From: Perca fluviatilis
Lineage: Eukaryota > Chordata > Actinopteri > Perciformes > Percidae
Length of the DNA stretch: 64,000 bases
Reading direction: 5' to 3'
NCBI RefSeq assembly: GCF_010015445.1
Contig: NC_053129.1
Coordinates: 13,372,073 to 13,436,072 of the forward strand
The notes beneath the pieces are model-generated. The model was not told where the DNA came from. It saw only the letters and a list, made by a program, of their open reading frames with translations, and did not search any database. Positions 1-11,570 of the stretch are shown one piece after another (within the stretch, counting starts at the first letter, position 1; each line of letters begins with the position of its first letter). The translations under genes and the position numbers were made by a program.

Positions 1-1534
1 AGAAATGCAGAAAAATGCATGTAGCAAGAAACGCACACATTTACACTTATTTCTTTTACCCCATGGCTAGTGCAAGCCATGCTACAGTAGTGTTTTTTAG
101 TGAAATATCATACCAACTATTCGATAGATTGCCATGACATTTAGAACAGATATGCATGGCGCCCAGAGGAGAAATCCACTGACTTTTCCTCTAGTGTCAC
201 TATTAGGTTGACATTTGTGGTTTTGATTGACAACAATGGAAATATTAATGTTGCCCTCAGGATGAAATGTAACATTTATGGTGATCCCATGACTTTTCAT
301 CTAGCCTAGTGCCATCACGAGGTCAAAATTCCAGCCTCTCCCATACTTCATAGTTTATGAACAAATACCTGCTAAACGAATACCATTTCCATCATGCTCA
401 GTAGTACTGAGGCTGGTGCCAATTACCAAATGTAAGCACGCTTACACACTAAACTAAGATGCTGAACATGGTAAACATTATACCTGATTAACATCAGCAT
501 GCTAGCCAAGTCATTGTGAGCATGTTAGCATCCCAAAGTTAGCATTTAGCTGAAAGCACAGCCAGACAGAGCCGCTTTGCTGCAGACTGTTAGTCTTGTT
601 GATTTAGCCGTTGTCTCAGACGTGTCACAATCCACAAAAGTATCTGAAATCGTATCAACCATATCGGATTTACAATCTCTCTTTTCTGCGGCTTTTCAAA
701 ATGCAGCTTTTTTCTCAGATTACAAATACAAATTATTATAGCTGCATGCATACAGATACAGTAGAAGCAGACACACAACTGCATTGAAGAAACGCACACA
801 TGTTCACAGAAACATGTACACTAACACCACACAAGCAGCGGCTGTGTGTCCAGGTTGTCTGTGCATACCTCTGTCAGTGCCAAAATGATTAAACAAATAC
901 CCCCTTTGTGCGCAGCAGCCTTGATTAAGCTGAGTTGTATGTACCCTCTGAAAAAGAAATACAGAAAATGTGCCTTTGGTGGTGCCAAAATTCACTTACC
1001 CTGTTAAAACACCGCTGCTGTCAAAGTTGTTTTTACTCCCTCACATGGAAACTAAATTTATCATGCCTCTCCTGAGCATTCAGGGATTTTTCATTTATTT
1101 TTTTTAAACAGAATGAGTGTGATTATTTATGCGAAAAATAAACACTGAAACTTTATCTGCATTAGTGGTCACAGAATGCTGACACCAATACATTTCAGCA
1201 AGAGATTATTTGCAGTGCCAAGATAGGAGTGGAAATACATTAGGATTGTTGTGGTTTACTTAATAGATTGTGGCTTCTTTAACATGATACAAGACCAACA
1301 TGAGTGATTAGGATCTGACAAATTATACACCGTTTCCGAAAATTCAAAAGAAAATTTGTCTTCATTCTTTGTCATTTTGAATATTTAGAATTAAATTAAA
1401 GTTTATAATCTACTATATAATGTAATATAATATATGAGCATATGGGAATCTGCTGTCTCATGAATTTGTACCCAGTGATGTTCACAGTTATTATAATCTT
1501 CCCAGTTACAGATAAATTAGGTTTGCATGTAATG
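1..1534. other. Noncoding stretch with a common interspersed repeat
   Basis: No gene is recognisable. Between about 300 and 560 there is a repeat rich in 'gcatgctagc' and 'gagcatgttagcat' wording. It reappears in opposite orientation near 63545-63720, where 'gcatgctaacatgctcacaatgac' matches the reverse complement of positions around 505-530. Open frames here are short, lack motifs and look like chance. Confidence 0.5.
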
Positions 1535-1542
1535 TCCTACAA

Positions 1543-2033
1543 CAGGGGTCTTCGACGTTTTTTTAAACCAAGGACCCCTTAACTGAAAGAGAGATGGAGC
1601 AGGGACCCCCTACTACATATATTGTATAAATTGAAGTTGCATAATAAACTGGGCCTACAATTACGTGTAGGGTAGCCTAAAGCCTTTTTACATACCTTTT
1701 TTTTTGCATAGAATACTAAGCTTTTAAAAAAGCCTTATAATTGTTGGCATAATTTTATAAGTTACATTTTAAATTTTAAAACATACATGTGGCACAGTAA
1801 ATCCTTAGGATGAACTGCATCTGTGGATGGCTACCTTAGTGACTACCTTACCTATAGGCCAGTAAGCCTACCATCAGTGCAGATTGATATTTGCTAATAA
1901 TATGTTGGATTCATGTTAAGACTTTTTAATTTTTGAAAAGACTTTCAAAAATTGACAATAATTTGGAGGGGCCCCCCTTTGCAGTGACTCTAGGGACCCC
2001 TAGGGGTCCCGGACCCCCTGTTGAAGATCTCTG
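1543..2033. mobile_element. Non-autonomous hAT element (MITE)
   Basis: The left end CAGGGGTCTTCGACG and the inverted right end CAGAGATCTTCAACA form imperfect terminal inverted repeats. The element sits between near-identical 8-bp flanks (cctacaac-like on both sides), the target duplication typical of hAT. The interior is AT-rich, noncoding, and has 'ggaccccc' runs near both ends. With no transposase frame it would have been mobilised in trans. Confidence 0.8.
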
Positions 2034-2042
2034 CCCTACAAC

Positions 2043-3180
2043 ATTTATCTTCATGTCAGATTGATATGTCTGAATAAAAGAGCAGACTGGAGCAAAGTAC
2101 AATTTTTAGCGCAACATTAAATCCATAACTGCGTCAAATATATAAGCCAGAAATATCCTACTGTAAAATTGTACATATGTACTTTGAGGGAACGTAATAA
2201 ATGAGATGAGCAATCCTGCTCTCTAGTGGTGATATTCTACACTGCAACTTAATGACTCGTAATTATTCTTTTCCTACATGTATTCTACTCTGTGGTTAAG
2301 TTTAGAGCTGAAACATTTAGTCGGTTCATTGATTAACAGAAAATTAAGTAGCAACAATTTTGACCATCTACTGAACTGTATTATAATTTTTGAAGCAGAA
2401 ATACCTAAAATAATAACCTAGAACTACCTAAACTAACAATGGCAGTAAGTTAAATATCTTTGGGTTTTGGACTGTTGGTCAGATTAAACGAGACATTTGA
2501 AGATGTCACCTTGGGTTCTGGAAAAGTGAATTGGACGTTTTTTTGTTAATTTTGATTAAGAAAAAGTTTCTAAAGCTTAGCGGTCATAAATGCTTAAACG
2601 TCTCTGCATTGCTCAAAAGTAAAAGAAAGAAAAAGAAGGTAGATTTCTGCTCTATATGCTCTTAAACAAACTTTTAAAATACCATATAAAGCTCCTGGAA
2701 AACAAGGGCTGATTGTCTTATTGTCTCACATTACACACAGATCTCATGCAGGCTGTATTGTGCAGAAATCCGTATAAGCAGTAACTCCTCATCATTTACC
2801 CCTGACAAACTCAGACTAAGCCTTTCTCTAGCTTAGTGTCTCTGTTTGAGATGACAAATCACTGAATTATGAATGACCCTCCTTTAGGATTCTTTTGATT
2901 TCATATTCTTATAGTGACTTTAACTCCCCACACGGAGCTGTTGATACATTATGCCGAGGCCTCCAGAAGATCCTGCATTATTAAAGTGAGGTTTCGTTTA
3001 AAATCATGTTCTCTGCTGCTCCAGCAGAGACAATTGTGCACCATTGCACATACCAAGGTACTCTGACAAATGAAATGCTGTCTTAAATGTATCATTCATA
3101 AGAAATGATTGTAAGGCGAGGTTTGACTGCTCTACCTGGCTTCCTGTTTTTTTCAGTGTTACCTGACTTAGAAAAAAATG
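2043..3180. other. Noncoding, AT-rich
   Basis: No gene, domain or clear repeat boundary is visible. Open frames are short and without recognisable motifs. Confidence 0.4.
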
Positions 3181-3235
3181 CTTGTCCTTGTCGACATTAT
3201 CTTGCATTTGCATTGTAGCAGGTCTTTTTTTAATT

Positions 3236-3560
3236 AGCATTAATTTGGCCTTGACCAACTGCCATGCTTCACTCATTGCAAGCCATGATGTCTCTCTCTT
3301 TCTCATGGGCGGGCCAAATTCTCTGGGCGGGCAAAGCAGAGAAAGGGGAGGTAACCTTTCCCCTTATGATGTCATAAAGGGAAGATTCCAAATCGTCCCA
3401 TCTGAGCTTTCATTTTCTCAAAGGCAGAGCAGGATACCCAGGGCTCGGTTTACACCTATCGCCATTTCTAGCCACTGGGGGACCATAGGCAGGCTGGGGG
3501 AACTCATTAATGTTAAAAAACTTCATAAAGTGATATTTTCATGCCATGGGACCTTTAAGA
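3236..3560 (-). mobile_element. Truncated copy of the TTAA-target (piggyBac-like) element
   Basis: Positions 3240-3560 match, in reverse complement, the element at 44648-46137: the same 'gccatgatgtctctc', 'gggcaaagcagagaaagg', 'cagagcaggatacccagg' and terminal 'catgggacctttaa' wording. The 46-bp satellite array and the other terminus are absent. The 177-residue frame across it (3182-3715) has no domain and is explained by the repeat. Confidence 0.75.
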
Positions 3561-3714
3561 CTTTTCTCATCACTTTCAATGGTCAGTGTGATGTAGGCAA
3601 TGTCGAGCTGAGGTTGCATGGGGATACATCCCATTGTTTAGCATGTAAACAAGTGAGCAGGGGATGTAATACAAGTAATTGCCTTATATGGCCACTATAT
3701 TTCTCTAGCTCTTA

Positions 3715-4110
3715 AAGGTGAACTACACCCGTTTTCACAATTCATACATGCTATTCCTATGGTCTAAGACAGTGCAAAATTATTAGTAAACATAAACAAC
3801 TCTCTCGCAAATCGAGTGCTTAAACTCAAATTTGTGATGTCATCAAGTATAAAGTCTGGAACTGCTCCATAGACGGATAATGAATTAGGTAAGATGTTAT
3901 TACAATCACCTGAAGCTTAGCCTAATATCAGCAAAACCAATAAGCTAGTGATGGACTACCAGAGGAACAGAAGGCATCCTGTCCTGGGTGTCATCCATGG
4001 AGAGGAAGTGAAAAGAGCGTACTCATAAAAGTACCTTCCAAATCAATAAAACTGGACTGGACTCACAAACAGTGCCGGAAAGGGGCTGGAACTCAAAAGG
4101 TACTGAGTAC
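3715..4110. repeat. Interspersed repeat fragment
   Basis: The segment starting 'ggtgaactacacccg' resembles a short dispersed repeat. The part at about 3905-3980 ('gaagcttagcctaatatcag', 'ggactaccagaggaacag') recurs with small changes at about 9012-9085, showing that it is repeated within this window. Class not recognised. Confidence 0.5.
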
Positions 4111-6040
4111 CGCCACCTCCTGTGGTGAGTATATGGGTACATTTTCTGTTTTAGAACTGAGAATACTACAATAGAATAAAGATTAAACTTTCCAAGCCAT
4201 GGAAATAAGATAATGGAATTCTTAATTTACAGTAGGTGAGACTGGTTATCAGTAGGTGGAAACAGACCTCATTTCATGAAAAATGCATTCATTCCTTAAA
4301 AATAATAAATTAATTATAATATTGTCATGTATAAACCTGATTGTATACAGCACTGCTTCTTTCATTTAATGTGGTGTGCAGCACTAGATGGCGATGTCAC
4401 TGCAGGAGCTCAATACCTACCTTTATACCTGTGTCTATACTAATACACAATACCTAGTCTTGTAGCTATGCAGCTTTGACTATCAAGCTCAATTCAAATT
4501 ACTTCTTTGAATCTTAAAAAAAAAAAACTAGTTTCATTATACAATATTAAAAAATATTAGGATTTGTTTCCATCAATTATATTATGTATTTTTGAATAAC
4601 AATATAGCTGAGAGACATAGATCTGTCAGTCTAAACTGAGAACAGACTGATGACAAGTACAGAGGGGAAACACTACTTTCTTTCCATATACTCCAACAAG
4701 ATGTAGAACTTTACATCCATAGGACATCATGTTCAGAGAGATTTGTGGACATGTTTTGTCTATTGTTGAGATCAACGTGGAGCTATTTATATAGCCTCTG
4801 GTCTTTGGAATAGGCCCTCAAGATTATCTAACAGTGACAATGCTTGCGAGGTATGTGGCAATAAGCCCTCAATGTCTCACTAGGCACTCCCTTTTCACGC
4901 CTGTCGTTCCTGTTATTGATCCCTATTCTGACAGCAAATGGGTTAAAAGAACAAACTCATATGACATTCAATTAAGTGCTGTAGGTGAGATTGCGAAGAT
5001 CCAGGACTTAGCCAAAAAATGTGAACATCGACAACTTCTCAGTCCCTCCCCCCTTTCCGCTAAAGCCCAAAACGGTCTCCTAAGCCCCTCCCCTCACAAG
5101 GGAGAAAGAATGTGTGTGCATGAGCAGTGATTGACACGCAATTAGACATTTTTTAATTTATTTCCCCCTTCTTCCATGAGAACTTATTACCTCCTTTGCA
5201 GCCCTGTGTCCTTCCACTTTTTCTACAGGCTATTGTTGCGTCTTTCTTTAAGAATAGGAGTAGTCCGCTAAATGTAAACCAAATGGGTTTGGATAAAAGA
5301 AGCAAATAACCTCTCTGACCCCAGGTTTGCAGCTTCAGTTGCCATGCTACAGCAGTCACTAGCAGGCTGTGGTTATTTAAGCTGATGCCTGCTATTCCTT
5401 CTCCTCAAATGATTGTATTTCAAATTACATCAGAGTGTATTGTTGTCATTTACTCATCATTCATCTTCCCCCATTAGTGCATAAGCCCTTGGCAAATATT
5501 TGTAAAAGTATGATTATACAGTAGATGGTTTCTCGTGTGAACGCGGGAATTACAATTTGAAAAGAGATGATGATGTAAACTTAACAGAGGTCATTTTATG
5601 CTCTGTTACTGTAATACTGTACATTACAGCCGTTGGGAATATAACACATTGACGGATAGATTTCTAAATCATAAAAAAATGTTTTTATCATATGGCAAAA
5701 AAAAGAAAAATTACTTTATTTTTTCAATCGTGTATTTTTTCTCTCTTGGTCAGTATTGGATATACTGCAAAATCGTGAACTCTTAGGGCATACTCAGACT
5801 TGGCCCAGTTAAACCGTGCCTGAGCATGTTTGACCCCAAAGTCTGGATCATTTGACTATTGTGATCTATGTACCGTGCCCAGGCACGGTAGGCTTAACTG
5901 TACCCTGGCCCGCTTCCAATTAAAGATTATTGATGCCACTGTTCCATTACAAACATCATGGCAGCAAGGGAACACTTTGGTCTATGGCAGAAGTGCAGTG
6001 TTTATTGGAAATTTGAACAGACGAGAGTATACAGGAACAA
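4111..6040. other. Noncoding, no gene recognised
   Basis: AT-rich sequence without a supportable gene. Around 5780-5930 a repeat-like stretch with 'accgtgcc' and 'aggcacggta' inverted wording leads into the Myb/SANT-like relic just downstream and may belong to the same transposon. Confidence 0.4.
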
Positions 6041-6046
6041 CTGGAT

Positions 6047-6274
6047 ACAACCCACAAGAACTCAGAGATTAAAAACTACCTACGTGCTCATGGGTATGAC
6101 AGAACCACTGAGCAGTGCCATCAAAAGCTGAAAGAAGTGCGTGTTCAGTTTCTGAAGGTACAGGATGCTGGTAGCTCATCAGACATAAAGGATAAATTCC
6201 ATTGGTACGATGCTGTCGACAAAATAATTGGCTTGAAACCAACCAGCCAGCCTAATGTTTTGGAGTCGTGTCTG
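6047..6274 (+). pseudogene. Myb/SANT-like DNA-binding domain relic, probably transposon-derived
   Basis: A frame opening at 6047 has no start codon but reads as a Myb/SANT-like helix-turn-helix of the kind found in PIF/Harbinger accessory proteins and related domesticated genes. It contains the signature TEQCHQKLKEVRVQFLKV (third helix plus linker), followed by FHWYDAVDKIIG. This tryptophan/tyrosine-bearing segment usually closes the domain before an acidic or polar linker. There is no upstream methionine in frame with the domain, and the neighbouring reading frame carries only unrelated residues, so this is a broken copy. A host gene exon is the alternative, but the dense transposon context favours a relic. 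Confidence 0.55.
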
Positions 6275-6989
6275 GGAACAGTGTCTGGGAACAGCGTCTG
6301 ACAACGTTACAGAGGACACTGGACTGGCGAGCCCATTGAAGGGTGAGTAACATTAGCCTATGCTAGCTTAAATTTGAGGACTACTGTTATACTAAAACGC
6401 TCAGTCGTTTAAGATCTGTACATGCCAGCGTGTAGTCAATGCATACTACCCATCATATGTTGCTGCCCGGGCTTTCTGTGACCGTTTGGCGTTACGGTAG
6501 GAAAATCTGACAGGGTAGGACAAATCAACAGGACAGGAATTGTATCCCCTGGCCATGGGGGCGTGCTTGCACTCGAGGAAGTGTTTTATTGCTGCGCTTC
6601 GCTTTTACCTCTTTAATGAAAAAAGTGTGAATTGTTTAATTCATTGTTTTAGTATTGGGGTTGGATTGACAGTGTTTTCCTAAGCAACAAGAGGATAATT
6701 CATCAACATAAATGCTTCTTTTCTTTGAGTTGCTTCTATTGTAACCCACTTTTCCATCATCTGCGAGTGTGGTCTGGGGATGGCTCATTTTTGCTAACCT
6801 GTCCCTCCCTGGCCAAAAACAAAAATCACCTTATAGGGCAGGAAGGAGCGAGCCATCCCCAGACCACACCTGTGCAGAACACTTCCCTGAATGCAAGAGC
6901 ACTCCCGTTGCCAGGAGATACAGTTCACACCTGTATTAGTCTTTGCCTGTGAAAATGAGCAGATGTTTTTATGTGTTTACGATGTTTAT

Positions 6990-7840
6990 TTCGGTCACAT
7001 CAGATCAGTCACACACTGGTGATGAGGACGCCAGGATCCTGTTTGTGGACTTCAGCTCTGCCTTTAATACCATCATCCCAGCTCTGCTTCAGGAGAAGCT
7101 CTCCCAGCTTGGTGTGCCTGACTCCACCTGCAGGTGGATCACTGACTTCCTGTCTGACAGGAAGCAGCATGTGAAACTGGGGGAACATGTCTCCGACTCA
7201 CAGACCATCAGCACCGGATCCCCCCAGGGCTGTGTTCTTTCTCCTCTGTTGTTCTCCCTGTACACCAACAGCCGCACCTCCAGTCACCAGTCCGTCAAGC
7301 TTCTGAAGTTCGCGGACGACACCTCCCTCATCGGACTCATCTCTGATGGAGACGAGTCCGCCTACAGGTGGGAGGCTGACTACCTGGTGACCTGGTGCAA
7401 GCAAAACAACCTAGAGCTCAACGCTCTAAAGACAGTGGAGATGGTTGTGGACTTCAGGAAGAACTCAGACTCACCTGTCCCCATCACCATCTGTGGCTCC
7501 ACAATTGACACTGGAGTCTTTCCACTTCCTGGGAACTATCATCTCCCAGGATCTCAAGTGGGAGCTGAACATCAGCTCCCTCATCAAGAAAGCACAACAG
7601 AGGATGTACTTCATGCGGCAGCTGAAGAAATTCAACCTGCCAAACACAATGATGGTGCACTTCTACACAGCCATCATCGAGTCCATCCTCACTTCGTCCA
7701 TCACCATCTGGTACGCTGCTAGCACTGCCAAGGACAAGGGCAGACTGCAGCTGGAAAGATTGTGGCTGACCCCTCCCACCCCGGTCACAAACTCTTTGAG
7801 TCACACGCCACATGAACAGTTTTTTCCCCTCCGCCACTAG
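6990..7840 (+). pseudogene. LINE reverse transcriptase fragment, frameshifted
   Basis: Reverse transcriptase motifs appear in order: FVDFSSAFNTI (motif A), TGSPQGCVLSPLLFSLY (motif B) and KFADDTSLIG (motif C, the catalytic FADD box). At about 7515-7525 the frame shifts by one. The protein then continues as FHFLGTIISQDLKW, followed by QQRMYFMRQLKKFN, both typical of the region after the polymerase core. The catalytic residues remain but the frameshift and missing 5' half make it inactive. Confidence 0.88.
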
Positions 7841-8148
7841 CCTTATCAACAAGGCCCAGAACCCAGCCAGACTCTCTCCACACTACACCTCTGGCTCTAC
7901 ATGCCACTGTACTTACTCTGCTGTACCGTTCATTTTTACTTAACTTATTTTATTTATCTTATTCTTATTTTTTAGTTATTTCATACTTTGTGTATATATG
8001 TATACTTATATTGTTTATATTCTTCTGATCCTTCTTATATTTAGAGAATGTGTGACATGCACAAACAACACCAAGACAAATTCCTTGTATGCGTAAATAA
8101 CGTACTTGGCAATAAAACCTTTTCTGATTCTGATTCTAATTCTAATAC
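6990..8148 (+). mobile_element. 5'-truncated, frameshifted L2/Rex-type LINE
   Basis: This is the 3' part of a non-LTR retrotransposon. It begins inside the reverse transcriptase, runs through the C-terminal region and a 3' UTR, and ends in a short (TTCTGAT)n-like tail at about 8125-8148, a typical 3' end for fish L2-type LINEs. The endonuclease and the start of the reverse transcriptase are missing, as expected from incomplete reverse transcription. Confidence 0.85.
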
Positions 8149-8316
8149 ACCCTCAGAGCAGGGTAAGAAGGGGAAAGATGAAAACAGATGTGAGTGACAT
8201 GGTGGAAACAGAATGATGAATTAATGCAAGGGGCGCTGCTGCGTCACCAGCAAGAGAAGGAGATGCTTGATAACTGGATGAAGGCTTACAGCCACATTCA
8301 ATTTAGTGCATCCGTA

Positions 8317-8704
8317 TTAGGGGTGGGAATCACCAGATGCCTCATGATACGATATCATCACGATACTTATGTCACGATACGATATTATTGCAATTTTAAA
8401 CATATTGCAATATTCTGCGATATATTGCAATTCATTAACTTTTTTCCAACTTCAAATTTTTCCCAATTTCAAATTATGTCCCCAAAAGGAAACTTTGTCA
8501 ACATCTGTTTTATCTAAAAAGATACATGTCTCTGTTTGTTCATCTCACTTCAATTGTGTTGCTGCAAAATCAGATTGTCAAGCAGACAGACTGACCAACA
8601 CATATATAATAAAAGATCGATACTTGGCATCTGTGTATCAATACAGTATTGCCACAGAAAATATTGCGATACTCTGCTGTATCGTTTTTTTTCCCCCACC
8701 CCTA
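8317..8704. mobile_element. Short inverted-repeat DNA element (MITE)
   Basis: The left end GGGGTGGGAATCACC and the right end CCCCCACCCC form a short inverted repeat. Inside are repeated 'gatacgatat' and 'attgcgata' words typical of a widespread fish hAT-like MITE whose ends read 'aggggtggg' and 'cccacccct'. No transposase. The flanking duplication is not clear, so the superfamily is tentative. Confidence 0.6.
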
Positions 8705-9370
8705 ATCAGTATGCACAAACACACACAGGGATACAGAAACACTCAAACAGCTAATTACTGCCTCACGGTTATATGCCTCCGGCAACCAGTCAAGTTGCCA
8801 TTTACATCCATGTCGGTCCAGATACATATAATTAGAGATTATAATAGAAGATTTTGAAGGAATTTAACAAAAAGGTATTAAGTGTATTTTTTATTATTGT
8901 ATTTGTTATAACTATATTGAGATCCAGTGAATAACTTCCAGTGAGAAACATGCTGTCTTCACCATTTTTACAGTGAAGTAATAAAAGAGAGTTTCGCAAC
9001 ATGGTGCAATGACAATCCTCTGAAGCTTAGTCTAATATCAGCAAAACCAATGAGCTATTGGTGGACTACCAGAGAAACAGCTTACCAAGACTTGCGTATA
9101 CTGTAAATATATCCAAGACGCATGCGATGATCATGTCATGCAACTGCTGAGTTGGAGTACCGGCACCTTTTTTTTGGTCCAATTCAGGCTCTGCTCACAA
9201 CAGTGAAGCCCTCTTCAGGAAGGGCCAGAGCAGACGGAGGCAGTGGCAGAGAGGAGGACGAGGGACAAAATCAAAGTCATCTTGGATAACCCTTCTCACC
9301 CTCTCTTCAACAAGCTGTGGCAGATAGGCAGCTTGTTGCAGAGAGAAGGATGGACAAGATCAAAGCATTT
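8705..9370. other. Noncoding with a recurring repeat piece
   Basis: No gene. Positions about 9012-9085 repeat the segment at about 3905-3980. The rest shows no recognisable feature. Confidence 0.4.
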
Positions 9371-9374
9371 TAGG

Positions 9375-9541
9375 CCTTTATTTATTTATATAGGACAGCT
9401 GAAGACATGAAAGGGGGAAGAGAGGGCAAACGACATGCAGCAAAGGGCCGCAGGGCAAAGCTGAACCCACGGCCGCCGCATCAAGGAGTAAACCTCTATA
9501 TATGGGTGCCTGCTCTACCAGGTGACCTACCCAGGCGCCTC
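9375..9541 (-). mobile_element. tRNA-derived SINE fragment
   Basis: Read on the minus strand the segment begins with a tRNA-like head. An A-box-like ggtagagcagg lies near 9515-9530 and a degenerate B-box-like gtgggttcagc near 9460-9472. The tRNA-unrelated body follows, with 'ccctttgctgcatgtcgttt' wording. This matches the architecture of a common fish SINE transcribed by RNA polymerase III. B-box decay suggests an old inactive copy. Confidence 0.65.
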
Positions 9542-9665
9542 AAAAAAATGTTTTCGTAGAACATTATGATGTTACAGTGAAGTGGATCCTTGACCTTTTA
9601 GAAATAAAATGTCATCAAGTCATAATTTTATTCTATTTGACATTTATGTGACATTTTGTCATAAT

Positions 9666-10603
9666 TAGGGTTGGGTACCGAAACCCGGTTCCACTATGGT
9701 ACCGGTTCCTACGCAAACAGTAGTATTCGGACCGGATTAGAACGCGAATTTCGTTTCCGACTGAAATATTTTCCCTCTGTCGCTCCGGACAGCGGCAGAC
9801 TCTTTTTTTCCTTTCTCCCTTTTCTGCCGAGTGGCGCACGTGCCCGCTCGCGGTGTGAAGCGCGTGTCTGCGCTATTCCCCCGACATGCACTCTACAATC
9901 ACAGCTGATAGACGGCTTTTTGTACACGCTCCGAAACGGACGTAAAAATATCACACTTTCTCTGTAGTCTACCGTTAGCTAGCTACCGTATATGTAGGCT
10001 ACTTTTAAAATGCCATATTTTCCCTCTGGGCTCACCAAAACGGACGTAAAAGCATATTAACCATTCACTGACTGCACGTGATCGCTAGTAAACATTACAC
10101 TTACTCTGCTAGTCTATCGTTCAGGACAAGAGCCTGTAGCCTGGTGGTGGGGGAGGCGAGACAGCCTCCCCAAATTGTCTGCCCTTTCAAACTCATACCT
10201 GGGTGTGTACAGATCTCTTGGACACCGTCTGAGAGAGTTTTCTCCTATGCAGTAGGCCTACATGCCATAAGTCAGGAGAGGTGTAGTATCTTGCCAGAGA
10301 AGGTAAATATGGTCATTTTTCTTCAAAAGAACTGCTAAAGTTTGAAGCTGGTTGGCATACCAACTCAACATTTATTTTGTTGTTACTTGTTAATAGTGTA
10401 ACTGTTATTTGTTAAATTATTGTATTTGTGTGTTAGGTGACTTAGGTTTACTTATTATATATTTAAGTAACTTAAAAAAAAAAAACTCCATAAAAAGCCT
10501 TTCTTTTATGTCATTTTTCAAGAATCGGTTTAGGAATTGGAATCGTTTTAAAAGTACCGGTTCGGCATCGGAATCGTAAAAATCCAAACGGTACCCAACC
10601 CTA
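9666..10603. mobile_element. Non-autonomous hAT element
   Basis: The termini TAGGGTTGGGTACCG and the inverted right end (…GGTACCCAACCCTA) form terminal inverted repeats. Both flanks carry the identical 8-bp target duplication gtcataat (9658-9665 and 10604-10611). The inner ends contain repeated 'accggttc' and 'ggaatcg' motifs in inverted arrangement. The 938-bp interior has no transposase. The perfect target duplication suggests a fairly recent insertion. Confidence 0.9.
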
Positions 10604-10624
10604 GTCATAATTAGCATAGTTGAG

Positions 10625-10995
10625 GTATGGCCAAAAACATGTTTTGTGAGGTAACAGTGACCTTGACCATGATCACCAAAACCTAATCAGTTCATCCATG
10701 GGTCCAACTGGACCTTTGTCCCTCAAGCCTCAATGTTCCTAAGATATTGCGCTCACTATAAAGGAACAGACGGGTGAACAGACAGCCTGAGACATAATAC
10801 CTCTGGCCACGGCTGCCACCGAAGTGGAGGAATAAAAAAAAAAAAGACCATGGCACAATGCAAAATTGATAAAACTCCTGTTCTAGGCTGTTTGACATCT
10901 AAAAGCTGTTTGATGCCTAGCATCTTTTCTCACTGGGACTAAAAATGGCACTTGAAAACATAACACCTATGGCCACAGCTGACGCCGGCGTAGAG
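10625..10995 (+). repeat. Teleost interspersed repeat, with a second partial copy
   Basis: Positions 10639-10832 run from 'gaggtaacagtgaccttgac' to 'cctctggccacggctgcc', a wording widespread in teleost genomes. A second partial copy of its right end ('cctatggccacagctgacgc') lies at about 10965-10995. Nothing here is coding. Confidence 0.55.
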
Positions 10996-11425
10996 GCGTA
11001 ACAAAAAAAGACCATGGCACAATGCACAAGTGATATTCCATATTTATGCACAAAATGCTGTTGTGGTAGATGGAAAATCTCCTGTTCTGGACTGTTTGAC
11101 ATCAAACTGCTTTTGTTTGATGTCCAGCATCTTTTCTCACTGGGACTAAGAATGACACTTAATCCCACAATACTATGATCCTGGAAAAATACAAACATAT
11201 AAGTAGACCCTCTGTTAATCTCCATTCACTCTCCATATGGCTGAGTGTGTAATCTTATAAGCCAGAATCACAAATATCCCTAAACCACCCGCATTTAGCA
11301 ATGAAAAATAATCAATAAAAACTTACTGTTGTCATGATTAAAAATGCCCATCTAATATGTTGCTGTCATAATCATTATACTGTATGCATCAACATCATCA
11401 TCGCCGTTTGTAAGGAAATTAAGGC
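10996..11425. other. Noncoding
   Basis: A motif-free stretch containing short direct repeats of 'ccagcatcttttctcactgggacta' type at about 10916 and 11132. No gene is supported. Confidence 0.4.
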
Positions 11426-11427
11426 TT

Positions 11428-11570
11428 AAGGCCCTGACACACCAAGGCGACCGTTGGCCGTTGGTCTAAGTTGGGCCTAGTTTCTGCAATGTGTCCAGCA
11501 CCGTCGCCATGTGTCGGCTTTCGTCAGCCATTAAATCGCCGTCAGCGTTTAACGTTTCATTTTGTAACGT
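11428..11570. mobile_element. MITE end fragment
   Basis: The wording 'ccctgacacaccaaggcgac' followed by 'cgttggccgttggtc' is a typical terminus of a dispersed fish hAT-like MITE. No matching opposite end is seen, so it is a truncated copy. Confidence 0.5.

Noticed and set aside
3182..3715. A 177-codon plus-strand frame
   Set aside because: It spans a truncated transposon copy and its flank, shows no domain, and matching noncoding copies exist elsewhere in the window.
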